The notes beneath the pieces are model-generated. The model was not told where the DNA came from and made no database searches. It saw nothing but the letters and a program-made list of their open reading frames with translations. Made by a program: the position numbers and the translations under genes. DNA of 19,140 nt from Irpex lacteus (lineage: Eukaryota; Basidiomycota; Agaricomycetes; Polyporales; Irpicaceae). Of this stretch, positions 9,652 through 17,682 are shown piece after piece; position 1 is the stretch's first letter; each line of letters opens with the position of its first letter. The stretch is from assembly GCA_001986395.2 (NCBI GenBank), contig MQVO02000160.1, positions 1 to 19,140 on the forward strand, written 5' to 3'.

Positions 9652-9996
9652 ATTTATAAACCATTCTATACTTTTATCTGTTATCTAGAAATTATACAAA
9701 GAGTTATTGAAAATGAAAAACAAGATTTTACTGTTATACATAGACATAATAATATATCTGATGCATACGTAGAAAGAATTATAAATACATTCCAACATCT
9801 TACATGAAAATGGGCGTTGTGTTCTAGTATTATATAATATATCTATAAACTCGAAGAATATAAAAATATAGCTAAAATAATACATAATACTATTCTTGAT
9901 AGAGAATACCCTGCCGATTATATAGATAAAAGTACAAATATATTATATTCGGATTGATGCAAATGGTACTCGTCTTGACACTCCCCCCTAAATTAA
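9652..9996 (+). pseudogene. Unrecognised degenerate ORF with TGA codons
   Basis: One frame runs from ATT 9652 to TAA 9994-9996 with a single internal TAA (9835-9837) and three in-frame TGA codons (9805, 9955 and 9976). Read with TGA as tryptophan, segments such as CYLEIIQRVIENEKQDFTVI, SDAYVERIINTF and IIHNTILDREYPADYIDKST look like genuine soluble protein, and TGA falls beside TGG and aromatic residues (DWCKWYSSW). I do not recognise the family. The reading ends inside the 32-nt repeat at 9979-10010. The opposite-strand open frame here is a shadow. Confidence 0.5.
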
Positions 9997-10010
9997 AAAA
10001 GTATTGATTG
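9979..10010 (+). repeat. 32-nt exact direct repeat (partner 3883-3914)
   Basis: Identical to 3883-3914. It supplies the stop codon of the frame at 9652-9996 and precedes another open frame, so it sits at the joint between two pieces of coding sequence. Confidence 0.85.
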
Positions 10011-10191
10011 TCTTTATTTGCTTTTATCGGAGATTCCTCATTCTAGTAAACTTTATTACTATACAAATATATCGTATTATTCCCTTCATATCTTAAGGTT
10101 CCAATCCCCTTTAGCTTTACAAGTATTTGATGAGACTATATTTAAGATTAGAAGACTGATTATCCTCCAACCACGACCTCTTAGATTCTAA
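10000..10191 (+). pseudogene. Unrecognised open segment, about 63 residues
   Basis: The frame reads SIDCLYLLLSEIPHSS, then YSLHILRFQSPLALQVFDET and RRLIILQPRPLRF before TAA at 10189-10191. It has no ATG and begins in the shared repeat. Composition suggests a real protein piece, family unknown. It may belong with 9652-9996 and 10239-10355 as parts of one decayed gene. Confidence 0.35.
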
Positions 10192-10238
10192 GTGGATTGT
10201 CTTAATACTCAGATAATCCAAAAAACTGTTCAATTCTT

Positions 10239-10355
10239 ATGCATACTGGTGACGAACTAAAGAGATTTATTGCCATCAAAATTGAAAAGTGTGATCATTA
10301 TAGTTATAAAATTACTGAGCTAACTGTAAAATCTCATAGATCCCAAAAAAACTAA
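10239..10355 (+). pseudogene. Unrecognised 38-residue ORF ending in a hairpin
   Basis: ATG 10239 reads MHTGDELKRFIAIKIEKCD then HYSYKITELTVKSHR before entering the hairpin element at 10342, where a stop follows at once. The frame is also open upstream for about 10 codons. The hydrophilic alternating pattern is protein-like, but I recognise no family. The coding sequence appears to have been cut by the hairpin. Confidence 0.35.
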
Positions 10356-10408
10356 TTATTTCTGTCCACAATCCAATCCACTTTGTGGGCTGGGTCCTAG
10401 TTTTTTTT
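10342..10408. repeat. Hairpin element with enlarged loop
   Basis: The left arm CCCAAAAAAACTAATTATTT and right arm GGGTCCTAGTTTTTTTT enclose a loop with its own small hairpin (TCCACAATCC and ACTTTGTGGGC, with CCAC/GTGG pairing). This two-stem form is the closest here to a double-hairpin element. Confidence 0.75.
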
Positions 10409-10977
10409 AGTTTAAGTAAAAAATCTATCCTTCGACAGTACAAACTGTGGATGGAGATATAAACCTAAAAGAGAGTTAAGATGTCTAAAACTGAGATAAA
10501 AATAATCGTTGCCTCTTCTTCTTATTTTATTTCTTTTATTTTTTTTTTTTATTAAAAAAGATAAAGGGCAAAAAGACAAAAAGAGGTAATTATTTATATT
10601 ATTACTATTTAGTAAAGGTTATAGAATACATTAAGAAGTAAAAACAAGTTAACTTGGGGTAAAATTTTATAAAAAAGAAATTTAATTAAATTAAGGGTAT
10701 ATATTAAGCAAGTCTCCCTACTTTTATTTTAAAGAAAAAAGGGAGAGAAGAAGAGTAAAGTTTATTATATAATATTTAACACTTATGTCTGGAACAAAAA
10801 TTAATTTAATTTAAATTAGAAATTAGTACCACTTTGTATCTAAAATTTTTAGATTTAAATCAGGACAATATAAAAATAGTTAATTATATATTTTTATTAT
10901 ATTAGACACAAAATTATTCCTATAGACAAATTCTAACTCCATTACACTAACTCGCATTTGGGGTTATATTAAAAATC
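10409..10977. other. AT-rich spacer downstream of the long ORF
   Basis: No gene recognised. It contains long homopolymer T and A runs near 10535-10560 and forms the 3' flank of the minus-strand ORF ending at 10978. A 24-codon frame at 10481 is not convincing. Confidence 0.45.
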
Positions 10978-12788
10978 TCATTTATCATTATCCTCATTTG
11001 ATGATTTACTCTCATTAATATTACTTTCAGGAGTATCATCTTGAGTTTTATCAGCCCACACATCATCTAATATTTTAGAGATAGAATCATCTCTTTTAAT
11101 AGATTCTAAATCAACTGGGCTGGCAAACTCATCATGATAATTATAAATAGATTTATTAAACTCTTTTGGAGTCTTATCTACATTAGAATTATGATCATGA
11201 TCGTAAGAACTTCCTTCACTTGACCAATAATTTTCATCATTAGGTTCATTATATCTTCTTACATCACGTTCTAAATCTTTATCTTCCATATATGCATCAT
11301 TTATTCTATAGATATTAGGCTTAAATTTTGAATCTTTATCATGCTCATTCTTATATTCATGGGGAATATTTGAATTATCATGAGTATCAGTATCAAAAAT
11401 AGTTGTAGGTGCTTGCTCTCTTAGAGCTCTCTTATTACTAATCATTTTATGGAATGCATCAAGTATTGGATGTCTACGCTGAGGTTCTTCTTCTTCATCA
11501 TCTAAACTCACTGTAGCTCTATCTGCTTTAGTTTGTTTAGATGATTTATTTGTATCCTCTTGTTTATCTTTACCTTTATCATTTTTACCTTTATCATCTT
11601 CTGTTTGATGATCATTCACCTCAGATTTATGAGATTGAGGTTGATGATCACTAACATCAGATTTAGGAGATTGAGGTTGATTGTTAGAAGATTTATTAGA
11701 TGATCCTTCAGCTGGATTTACATCATTTTTGGGACCTGGACCTTTACCTTTTTCATACTCATGTTCACTCCATGCTTTCTGATCATCAGCAGGAATATTT
11801 GCAGGGTCAATAGGAGTAGATTTTATTGGGTTTTTAGCTTCATTAAATGCATTTTCCATACTAAAGTTTTTAAGTGTATCTTTAACAGAAGGTGCATGTA
11901 ATGGTGAGTTGTGTCCAGTACCAGCTACAGATTGTTTTAAATAACTTGTTTTCTCAAATGCTGCTGAGGGATCGAAGGGTCCGCTCGGTTTTGCAGGAGT
12001 GTGTACACCTGTACCATGTACAAATACATCGTGAGCTTCTTGAACCTCTCTTAACCTAGTCTCTCTCAACAATCTTTCACTGTTACTTTCACCAAATACA
12101 GCTAATCTTAATCTATTAAACCAGTTATCATGAGGATTATCCATTGTATATGGAAATTGTGCACGATTTACTGTATTTGGATTAGTTTGATCATGCATAA
12201 AATTATTGAACGCATCTGATGTATTTGCTCCAGATACCCAATGGAACGGATTGAACCAATTCAATGCTGTTCTGTAGTTACCTGTCACCATTGTAAGACC
12301 ATCATATAACCAATATATGGGGTTTCTGTGTGTTCTTGCATCATTTATTTGTATATCAGGTTGATCACCAGGTGCACCTAATCCATTCTGTGGAACATTA
12401 TTATTTACATTAGGAGTTCTATTCCATGGAAATAAATTTGTTATGATTGATGGATCTTTGTATACTGAAAATGCTGTGAATATTACTCCAAATGAGACAA
12501 TTCCACCAACTACCCACCATACCCATGTAGGTACCCAACTATCTGTATGTGTCTTCCCTGTAAGTGACTCATATATTGTTGTGGGTATTTTACTGAAATT
12601 GGATTCTATCTTGGGTACGGTGTATCTGTCCATACTTCCTGAGGAGAATATATTTGGATTTACAGGTCTGGTGTCGTATGAGTTTGAGCCCCATCTCCAT
12701 ATTTTCCAATCTGGATCTGGTGGTGGTCTTGGTACTAGCCACTCATCAAATAGTCTGTAAATCCATCCAAATAATCTCTTTGTACCAT
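10978..12788 (-). CDS. Unknown membrane-anchored acidic protein, 551-603 residues
   Basis: The ATG-initiated frame at 12633 gives 551 residues, intact to TAA 10978-10980. The same frame is open 156 nt further upstream and encodes protein-like sequence (RLFGWIYRLFDEWLVPRPPP, WKIWRWGSNSYDTRPVNP). A better ATG at 12788 would join that frame if one base is missing in the A run at about 12780, so the true protein is probably about 600 residues. Counting from 12633: residues 37-57 form one strongly hydrophobic Trp/Val/Gly-rich transmembrane helix; 100-190 is an aromatic, likely folded region; 290-390 is low complexity (Lys, Asp, Ser, Gln) with two imperfect 12-residue repeats (QPQSPKSDVSDH, QPQSHKSEVNDH); 375-551 is acidic, Asp/Glu/Asn/Ser-rich. 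No known family is recognised. A truncated relative lies at 6479-6736. The topology suggests an inner-membrane-anchored protein with a long hydrophilic tail. The function is unknown. Confidence 0.8.
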
Positions 12789-13006
12789 AGTATAAAATAT
12801 ATTATATTTATTTTTTATAGTTACTTTACTAACTAAATAGTAAGTTTAGAGGTTTAGTGTATAGCTAATTTGATAATAACAATCCACCATCTTCATCTTA
12901 ATAATAAGGAAGGTGTTTCTCCTTATTTTATACCTTTTTATTTATTTAATAATAAAAAGGGGAAAAAATGATAAATGGTATTAGTTATTGTAGTATTATT
13001 TTTATA

Positions 13007-13078
13007 GGTGCCAAGAGGAATTGAACCTCTGAAAAAAGTATTAACAGTACTCCACATTAACCACTCTGACATGGCACC
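13007..13078 (-). tRNA. trnN: tRNA-Asn (GUU)
   Basis: The minus strand folds as a 72-nt tRNA. The acceptor arms GGTGCCA and TGGCACC pair fully, the anticodon stem GAGTA/TACTT encloses the 7-nt loop CTGTTAA (anticodon GTT), and the T-arm AGAGG/CCTCT has loop TTCAATT. The D-stem is weak (two to three pairs), though the loop has the usual GTGG. CCA is not encoded. The loop is typical of tRNA-Asn. The weak D-arm leaves slight doubt over identity. Confidence 0.82.
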
Positions 13079-13119
13079 CTAATTTTTATAAGTTAAAATA
13101 TTTTATTTTTTTTAAGTAT

Positions 13120-13191
13120 ATGGTAGGCGTGACTCGAACACGCTAGGGCTCTTTCCCAAAAAGAGTAACAATCCACTTAGTCTTCTACCAT
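13120..13191 (-). tRNA. trnP: tRNA-Pro (UGG)
   Basis: The minus strand folds as a 72-nt tRNA. The acceptor arms ATGGTAG and CTACCAT pair, the anticodon stem CTCTT/AAGAG encloses TTTGGGA (anticodon TGG, with G37 as usual for proline), and the T-arm GCGTG/CACGC has loop TTCGAGT. The D-arm has three pairs and GG in the loop. It lies 41 nt upstream of tRNA-Asn on the same strand and was probably cotranscribed with it. Confidence 0.88.
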
Positions 13192-13261
13192 TCTTGTTTT
13201 TATCCTTGCCCCATACTCTTTTTCTTTTAATTCTTAAAAAGAAATAATATAAAAAAAGGAT

Positions 13262-13354
13262 CCCCCAAAAAAACATCCCCAAAAACTAGGTATTATAAAT
13301 AATTCTAACTAGTTTTTTTGGGGATTATTTCTACCGCGACCCTAGTTTTTTGGG
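13262..13354. repeat. Triple composite hairpin element
   Basis: It starts with CCCCCAAAAAAACAT, continues with the complete nested element seen at 7267-7337, and ends with a further right arm CCTAGTTTTTTGGG after ACCGCGAC. The outer left arm and last right arm can pair around the inserted element, which fits insertion of one hairpin into another. Confidence 0.78.
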
Positions 13355-13437
13355 TTTAAATAATAACAAAAACTTATTCTAATAATCTCTTTTAAGAATG
13401 GAACAAAATGGAACAATCTAAGTTGAGATAAATTTGT

Positions 13438-13858
13438 TTACCCCCTTATTATTTCTTGCTGCAACCCACCATTCAACTCAAAATTTAAGGTAAAACCCCC
13501 CCCTTTTTTAATAATAATACAAAAAGGATTAATGACTAAATCACAAGTACAGGAAATCCGGTAATAAATCCAAAATCTTTTAAAATAAAATTTATCACGG
13601 AGAAGCTTATCAGTGGTATCATAAAGATGACCATCCAATTGACCTATTGTCTGATCAATCCCTCTATCCACACTTTCATCATTAAGTACTGTTCGAGTTG
13701 TGCTAAAATAACGCTTAGCATTTGCGTTTACAAACACCTTAAAACCTTGCCCTTGACAAGCTAAATCTTTGAGTTTCCCCCTTAACTATGACGAGCAAGA
13801 TGTTACGATGAGGCACGACGTCACATATACCATCATTAACTTTCTGTTCAATAACCAT
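13438..13858 (-). pseudogene. Unknown ORF with one frameshift
   Basis: From ATG 13858 the frame reads MVIEQKVNDGICDVV, PHRNILLVIVKGET. After a shift near 13785 (a run of five G/C) the next frame continues LKDLACQGQGFKVFVNANAK, RYFSTTRTVLNDESVDRGID, QTIGQLDGHLYDTTDKLL, to a stop at 13438. Joined it would be about 140 residues. Codons such as GTG, CGT, CTC and GTC are unusually common for this AT-rich genome, suggesting a foreign origin. KRYFSTTR resembles the start of some mitochondrial plasmid and intron ORFs, and also nuclear presequence cleavage regions. I assign no family. The last 25 residues (C-rich, IIIKKGGG) may be read-through of spacer. Confidence 0.45.
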
Positions 13859-14440
13859 AATTAGTTTATTATAGACAATTATCCCCTTATAACTAGTTAA
13901 TGTATTACATTAAATTCGTACATCCTTACTATAAAATAAACCTCAACCCTCGGATGTTTTATACATTTTATATAGTTTGCTACAGAGCCACCTCGAACAT
14001 ATAGATTTTATATCATACGCTGCTTTTAAATACACAAGAAATACATTTTATAGCTCCCATAATCCTCTCCTCCATTGAAATAAATTTAAAGATTCTCCCT
14101 CCCTAAAAATAAAAGTTTTTTGGGAGAATGCGATTTTAATCAGATTTATTTGACCGTTACAGTGCTGGATGATGGGTACCCCTCATCCTGTTTGTGTTAT
14201 TACTTACAGATCTGTATTAATATTAGCTTTATTATATTTTAATTTAAAAGACTACCAATATTTGTAGGTAAAGGATGAGTTATTTTTATTTAGTTTCGTT
14301 TAGTTTAGTTTAGTTTATATAGTATTTAGCTAGTGTGCTATATGTTAAATTAGTTAATTAATTTTCTTACTAAGCGAAGTGAAGGATATTTATCCTTTAT
14401 TATTAAACTAGTATTGTATATAATTTGTTGATAGTTTATT
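13859..14440. other. AT-rich spacer with short tandem repeats
   Basis: No gene seen. It contains a partial hairpin-like pair (14101-14125, CCCTAAAAATAAAAG and TTTTTTGGGA) and a TTTAG tandem run at 14289-14317. Confidence 0.45.
14289..14317 (+). repeat. TTTAG pentanucleotide tandem run
   Basis: TTTAGTTTCG followed by three TTTAG units and TTTA. A simple repeat, probably replication slippage. Confidence 0.7.
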
Positions 14441-14578
14441 ATGAAATATTTAAATGATTATATTTTACTTTTGGATAATACTATACATATTCTAAATTAT
14501 ATCGTTTCACATGGTACTATTTCTTTATATCTATTGGATATCATTTTTTATTGAACCAAAAATAATTTATTACAATAG
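14441..14578 (+). CDS. Small possible ORF, 45 residues (code 4)
   Basis: ATG 14441 reads MKYLNDYILLLDNTIHILNY, then IVSHGTISLYLLDIIFYW with TGA 14552 as tryptophan, ending at TAG 14576-14578. It is hydrophobic with one plausible membrane segment. No family recognised; AT-rich DNA produces such frames by chance. Confidence 0.2.
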
Positions 14579-14984
14579 GGCAACGGGTGGGGGAAGAGTA
14601 ACCAAAAGAAATTACGATAAAAATCTATTGAACTATTATTACTCTATCCCCGTGATAGTCGGGGAAGTAAAGGGGTAGACCTATTGTATACAATAGAACT
14701 TACGATAAAAATGAGTAGACTAAACTATTAATCATTTGAACTCTCACAATCAAGAACCTAAAAACACTAGGCTCTAATTAAAATTTAATTTAATTAAATT
14801 TTAATAATACCGGGATAATTATTTAGTTTTTTAGGGAGTGTGTTAAACTAAAGAATCATAATCTAATAAGAATATTTGAACTCTTACATTATAAAATAAT
14901 GAGTAGGTTAAAGAATCAGAGAGATAATAAAACTATTTGAATAAAGATTTTTTTTAATTAATCTAGCTACAGTCACTCTTGTTC
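14579..14984. other. AT-rich spacer with a composite hairpin
   Basis: No gene seen. A phrase similar to CTATTGTATACAATAGAACT (14681) and TTACGATAAAAAT occurs twice (about 14613 and 14700), giving a short direct repeat. The composite hairpin at 14757-14836 lies here. Confidence 0.4.
14757..14836. repeat. Composite hairpin element with AT palindrome
   Basis: The left arm CCTAAAAACACTAGGCTC and right arm ATTTAGTTTTTTAGGG enclose the palindromic module AATTAAAATTTAATT... seen also at 170-200 and 5168-5200. It mirrors the composite element at 132-250 in the opposite orientation, another instance of one mobile module within another. Confidence 0.7.
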
Positions 14985-15640
14985 CTACCGCTTTATTAAA
15001 TAAGTTCAACCCTTGCATTCCCCAAGGATCTTGGGGGCAATCTTTGATCTTTTGTCTTATCACCAAGAGACTGCACGGAGTTCAAATGGTTGTAAGCTGC
15101 CGGGTGTGCCGGCGCTACAATTGTTTGGACGGAGTACCCCCCTCCTCTTTAACTTATCTTTACCATTCCGTTCATCATCCAAGGCTAATGGTGCCCGAAT
15201 CATTGCTAATTGAATGCAATCTCAAGCAATATTCCTTGTACCTACATGTTTCAGTGCACTTTTCGTTTAAACCATAACGTAAATTTTAACTTTCTAAGTT
15301 AAGACATAGTTGTGTCGCAAGGTTTTTTCGCCCCTGCAAGGCATATATTTTCAGAGGAGTTTGTTCTAGGGCGCTCCATAAGAAGTTCATCAGGGATTGT
15401 TAACCACCAGTCTTTTTAGTGAAAGAGAGTGGTAATAGCCTTTATATCTTAATATCATATTTAAGCTAATACCGTAGTATACCACTAAAAACTTCATGTC
15501 ACAACATAGTATCCGTCCAACGTGCTGAAAGACTCCAGTCATATGAGCTGCGGATATGCTAGTTTTCCCAACGCAGTAACCATACTTCTTGTACGATCTC
15601 CATTGGATAGGTTCTTATTAACAGCACACCCTTTACCTGA
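14985..15640 (+). ncRNA. Structured RNA, probable group I intron core
   Basis: A GC-richer island with strong stems in the order expected for a group I ribozyme. A TTGC/GCAA pair (15013-15016, 15037-15040) brackets a perfect 7-bp hairpin CCCCAAG-GAT-CTTGGGG, as for P4-P5. AAGAGACTGCACGG (15065-15078) resembles the conserved R element containing P7 5'. A stable hairpin at 15090-15120 (TTGTA...GCCGG/CCGGC...TACAA) sits where P8 would be. CAGTC (15536-15540) after GAAAGACTC can pair with GACTG (15069-15073) as P7 3'. CAACC (15007) and GGTTG (15088) are P3 candidates. About 400 nt between P8 and P7 3' would be a peripheral insertion without a recognisable ORF. Exons on either side are not identified, so it may be a stranded intron. 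It lies antisense to the neighbouring genes. No SSU-rRNA hallmarks are present. Ends are approximate. Confidence 0.42.
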
Positions 15641-15983
15641 GATAAGCTTTCATGAGTGTTTTTTAATAATAATAATTATCAATTAGTAACTATAATATCA
15701 CGGTTATAAAGTAGCCTTATAGCTCCTATTCAGATCGTTCTAATCTATAGGACCACCAATTTTTTTTGTGGAGCTAATATAATTAAAATAAATAGAGTTA
15801 GTTAGCCAAAGTAAATTAGATATTAAATATATTTTATTTTTTTTTATTATTTTTTTTTCTTTAAGATCTTTTTGTTCTTTATCACTGCTCATTATTTTAT
15901 AGAATAAGAGTTAAATTAAAGAATATATAATTTGAACTAGGAATTATTTTATAATACAAAGGGGTATACATATATAAATAAAA
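15641..15983. other. AT-rich 3' flank of cox3
   Basis: No gene recognised. Contains T/A homopolymers around 15830-15860 and a short GGTCCTATAGATTAG/CTAATCTATAGGACC-like sequence at 15738-15752. Confidence 0.4.
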
Positions 15984-16796
15984 TTAGTTTCCTCCCCAGT
16001 AGTATACTGCTATGAATAAGAATAACCAAACTACATCCACAAAGTGCCAGTATAAAATACCAGCTTCAAAACCTTGATGGTGACTATTTGTGAAGTGATA
16101 CTGTACTATTCTAAGAATCCTACTGTGAAAAGATTGTTCCTACTATAACATGAATTCCATGTAACCCTGTTGAAGCATAGAATGCTGAACCAAATACTGA
16201 ATCTGATATAGAGAAAGCTGCTTCTGAGTATTCATAATATTGTAAAGAGTGAAAATTACAGCTAAAATTATTGTTAATAATGTTCCTTTAATTGCACCTT
16301 TTTCTATCTCCTTGTATTAAAGCATGGACCGTATGTTACAAAAGCACCACTAGATAACAATAAAATAGTATTTAATAAAGGTATAGCAAAAGGATCTAAA
16401 GCTGTAATACCTTGAGGTGGCCATACTCCACCTATTTCAACTGCAGGTGATAAACTAGAATGGAAGAAAGCCCAGAATACACTTAAGAAAGCAAAAGCTT
16501 CACTTACAATAAATAAAACAAAACCTATTACTAATCCATTTTGTACTTGAGAAGTATGTGCTCCTTCGTATGTTGCTTCTGTTGTTACATCTCTTAACCA
16601 TAATGTCATACCGTAAGCAGTTAAAACAAATCCTAAATAATAAATATCCTCCATTAGGTAAACCTTGCATATACATAACTGCAGATAAAGTTAATACTAA
16701 TAAAGAAAAACTTACTAATAAAGGCCAAGGTGATCTACTTACCAGATGGTAAGGGAAAAATTGTAAAAGACTTCTATTTAAATTTAAACTTGTCAT
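15984..16796 (-). CDS. cox3: Cytochrome c oxidase subunit III (with indels)
   Basis: Starts ATG at 16796 ([19 protein letters not shown]) and ends TAA 15984-15986 after [10 protein letters not shown]. Subunit III of complex IV is a seven-helix inner-membrane protein. Conserved blocks in order are [125 protein letters not shown]. The length (about 270 codons) fits fungal COX3. The frame is broken by about six small indels (near 16644, 16326, 16302, 16243, 16129 and 16113), mostly at homopolymers, with all conserved residues kept: GGTCCATGCT replaces the expected H-H-A codons. Without errors this would be a functional gene, so consensus error is more likely than decay, though a pseudogene cannot be excluded. 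Confidence 0.93.
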
Positions 16797-17076
16797 ATTA
16801 ATTTTTTTTTTAATTTAAAACTCACATCAAAAGAATTGACTATACCTATTTTATTTAAATAAAATAAGAAAATAAAGTTTAACTTAATTTCATTAAAGTT
16901 AATTAGTCTTAATAAACATATTCTGTTTAATTTGATTGCTTAGTGTAGAATAATTATATTATTCCATTCCTTTTATTTAATAAATTTAAAGTACCCTAAA
17001 CCTTTTTCCTTTATTATTTAATGAGTAAGATCAAAGCAATTTAATATATATTTTAAAATTTACAACAACAATCACA

Positions 17077-17172
17077 ATGATTACAGCTATTCTAGATAAT
17101 TTATTAAAAAGTACAGCATTATTAAGTGTATTAATTATGATAATGTTACCGATTATAATACCCATCCCCTAG
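17077..17172 (+). CDS. Small hydrophobic ORF, 31 residues
   Basis: ATG 17077 reads MITAILDNLLKSTALLSVLI, MIMLPIIIPIP then TAG. It forms a single membrane-helix-like segment, on the strand opposite nad4 and cox3. It may be the start of a membrane subunit whose remainder is lost, or chance. Not recognised. Confidence 0.25.
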   Translation: MITAILDNLLKSTALLSVLIMIMLPIIIPIP

Positions 17173-17425
17173 TTAGAATAAAAATGGGGTACTGATCAGG
17201 AAATCTACAGTAACAAATCTATCAACAGATTTGTAGAACATCAATTAATAAGATTGAGAAACAGTAGAAGCAATCCAGCCAAACCCCCAAAAACACGAGG
17301 GTCGCTTTACCGGATGAATTAATTCTAACTAGTTTTTGGGGATGGACGAGAAGTAAATTCTTAATAAAAACCCCAACTTTTCAAGTAGCCTGTTTTCATC
17401 ATGTGTTTCCAAATTGGCACAGAAA
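17173..17425. other. Spacer with hairpin element
   Basis: Between the two small plus-strand frames. One frame around 17190-17310 (EIYSNKSINRFVEHQLIRLR) looks protein-like but has no start and runs into the hairpin element at 17284, so it may be another relic cut by a hairpin. Confidence 0.3.
17284..17345. repeat. Hairpin element with GC-rich insert
   Basis: The left arm CCCCCAAAAACACGAGGG and right arm AATTCTAACTAGTTTTTGGG flank TCGCTTTACCGGATG, which is not found in other copies. The right half matches the rnl copy at 2883-2933. Confidence 0.7.
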
Positions 17426-17590
17426 ATGAAATATGGGAATGTAATTCAAATAATGGAAAAAGTAATAGGATTGGGATTGTCAATTTCTAAAGGTGAACTA
17501 TTAACCATAGCTTTCAGATGGAAATTTATTACCAAAAGTCCAGGTAAACAAGACTTTAGAAATTCCCGATGCGGAATGAATGGAGAGTAA
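17426..17590 (+). CDS. Unrecognised ORF, 54 residues
   Basis: ATG 17426 reads MKYGNVIQIMEKVIGLGLSI, SKGELLTIAFRWKFITKSPG, KQDFRNSRCGMNGE then TAA. Basic and balanced composition, less AT-driven than the neighbourhood. No family recognised; may be a relic or an intact small protein. Confidence 0.3.
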   Translation: MKYGNVIQIMEKVIGLGLSISKGELLTIAFRWKFITKSPGKQDFRNSRCGMNGE

Positions 17591-17682
17591 TGCTCCTTGC
17601 CTTACAAATAATAATGGTAGTTTTTTAATAAAAATAATTACTACGGGGTATATATAATATATTTATATATAGTAAGGGGCAC

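Noticed and set aside
9685..9885. Minus-strand frame of 66 codons rich in F, Y and I
   Set aside because: Low-complexity AT-driven translation opposite a more protein-like plus-strand frame (9652-9996).
12443..12836. Plus-strand frames opposite the start of the long ORF
   Set aside because: They are antisense shadows of the 10978-12788 gene, whose own frame continues across this region.
15013..15277. Two overlapping plus-strand frames (66 and 77 codons)
   Set aside because: They overlap the hairpin-forming segment of the probable ribozyme; the frames are explained by GC-rich RNA structure, and no family is recognised.
14985..15640. Small-subunit rRNA
   Set aside because: None of the SSU hallmarks (530 loop, 790 loop, 3' decoding-site sequences) is present on either strand.
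16500..16752. Extra frames overlapping cox3 on both strands
   Set aside because: The minus-strand 98-codon frame is the cox3 N-terminus read past an indel, and the plus-strand frame is antisense; neither is a separate gene.
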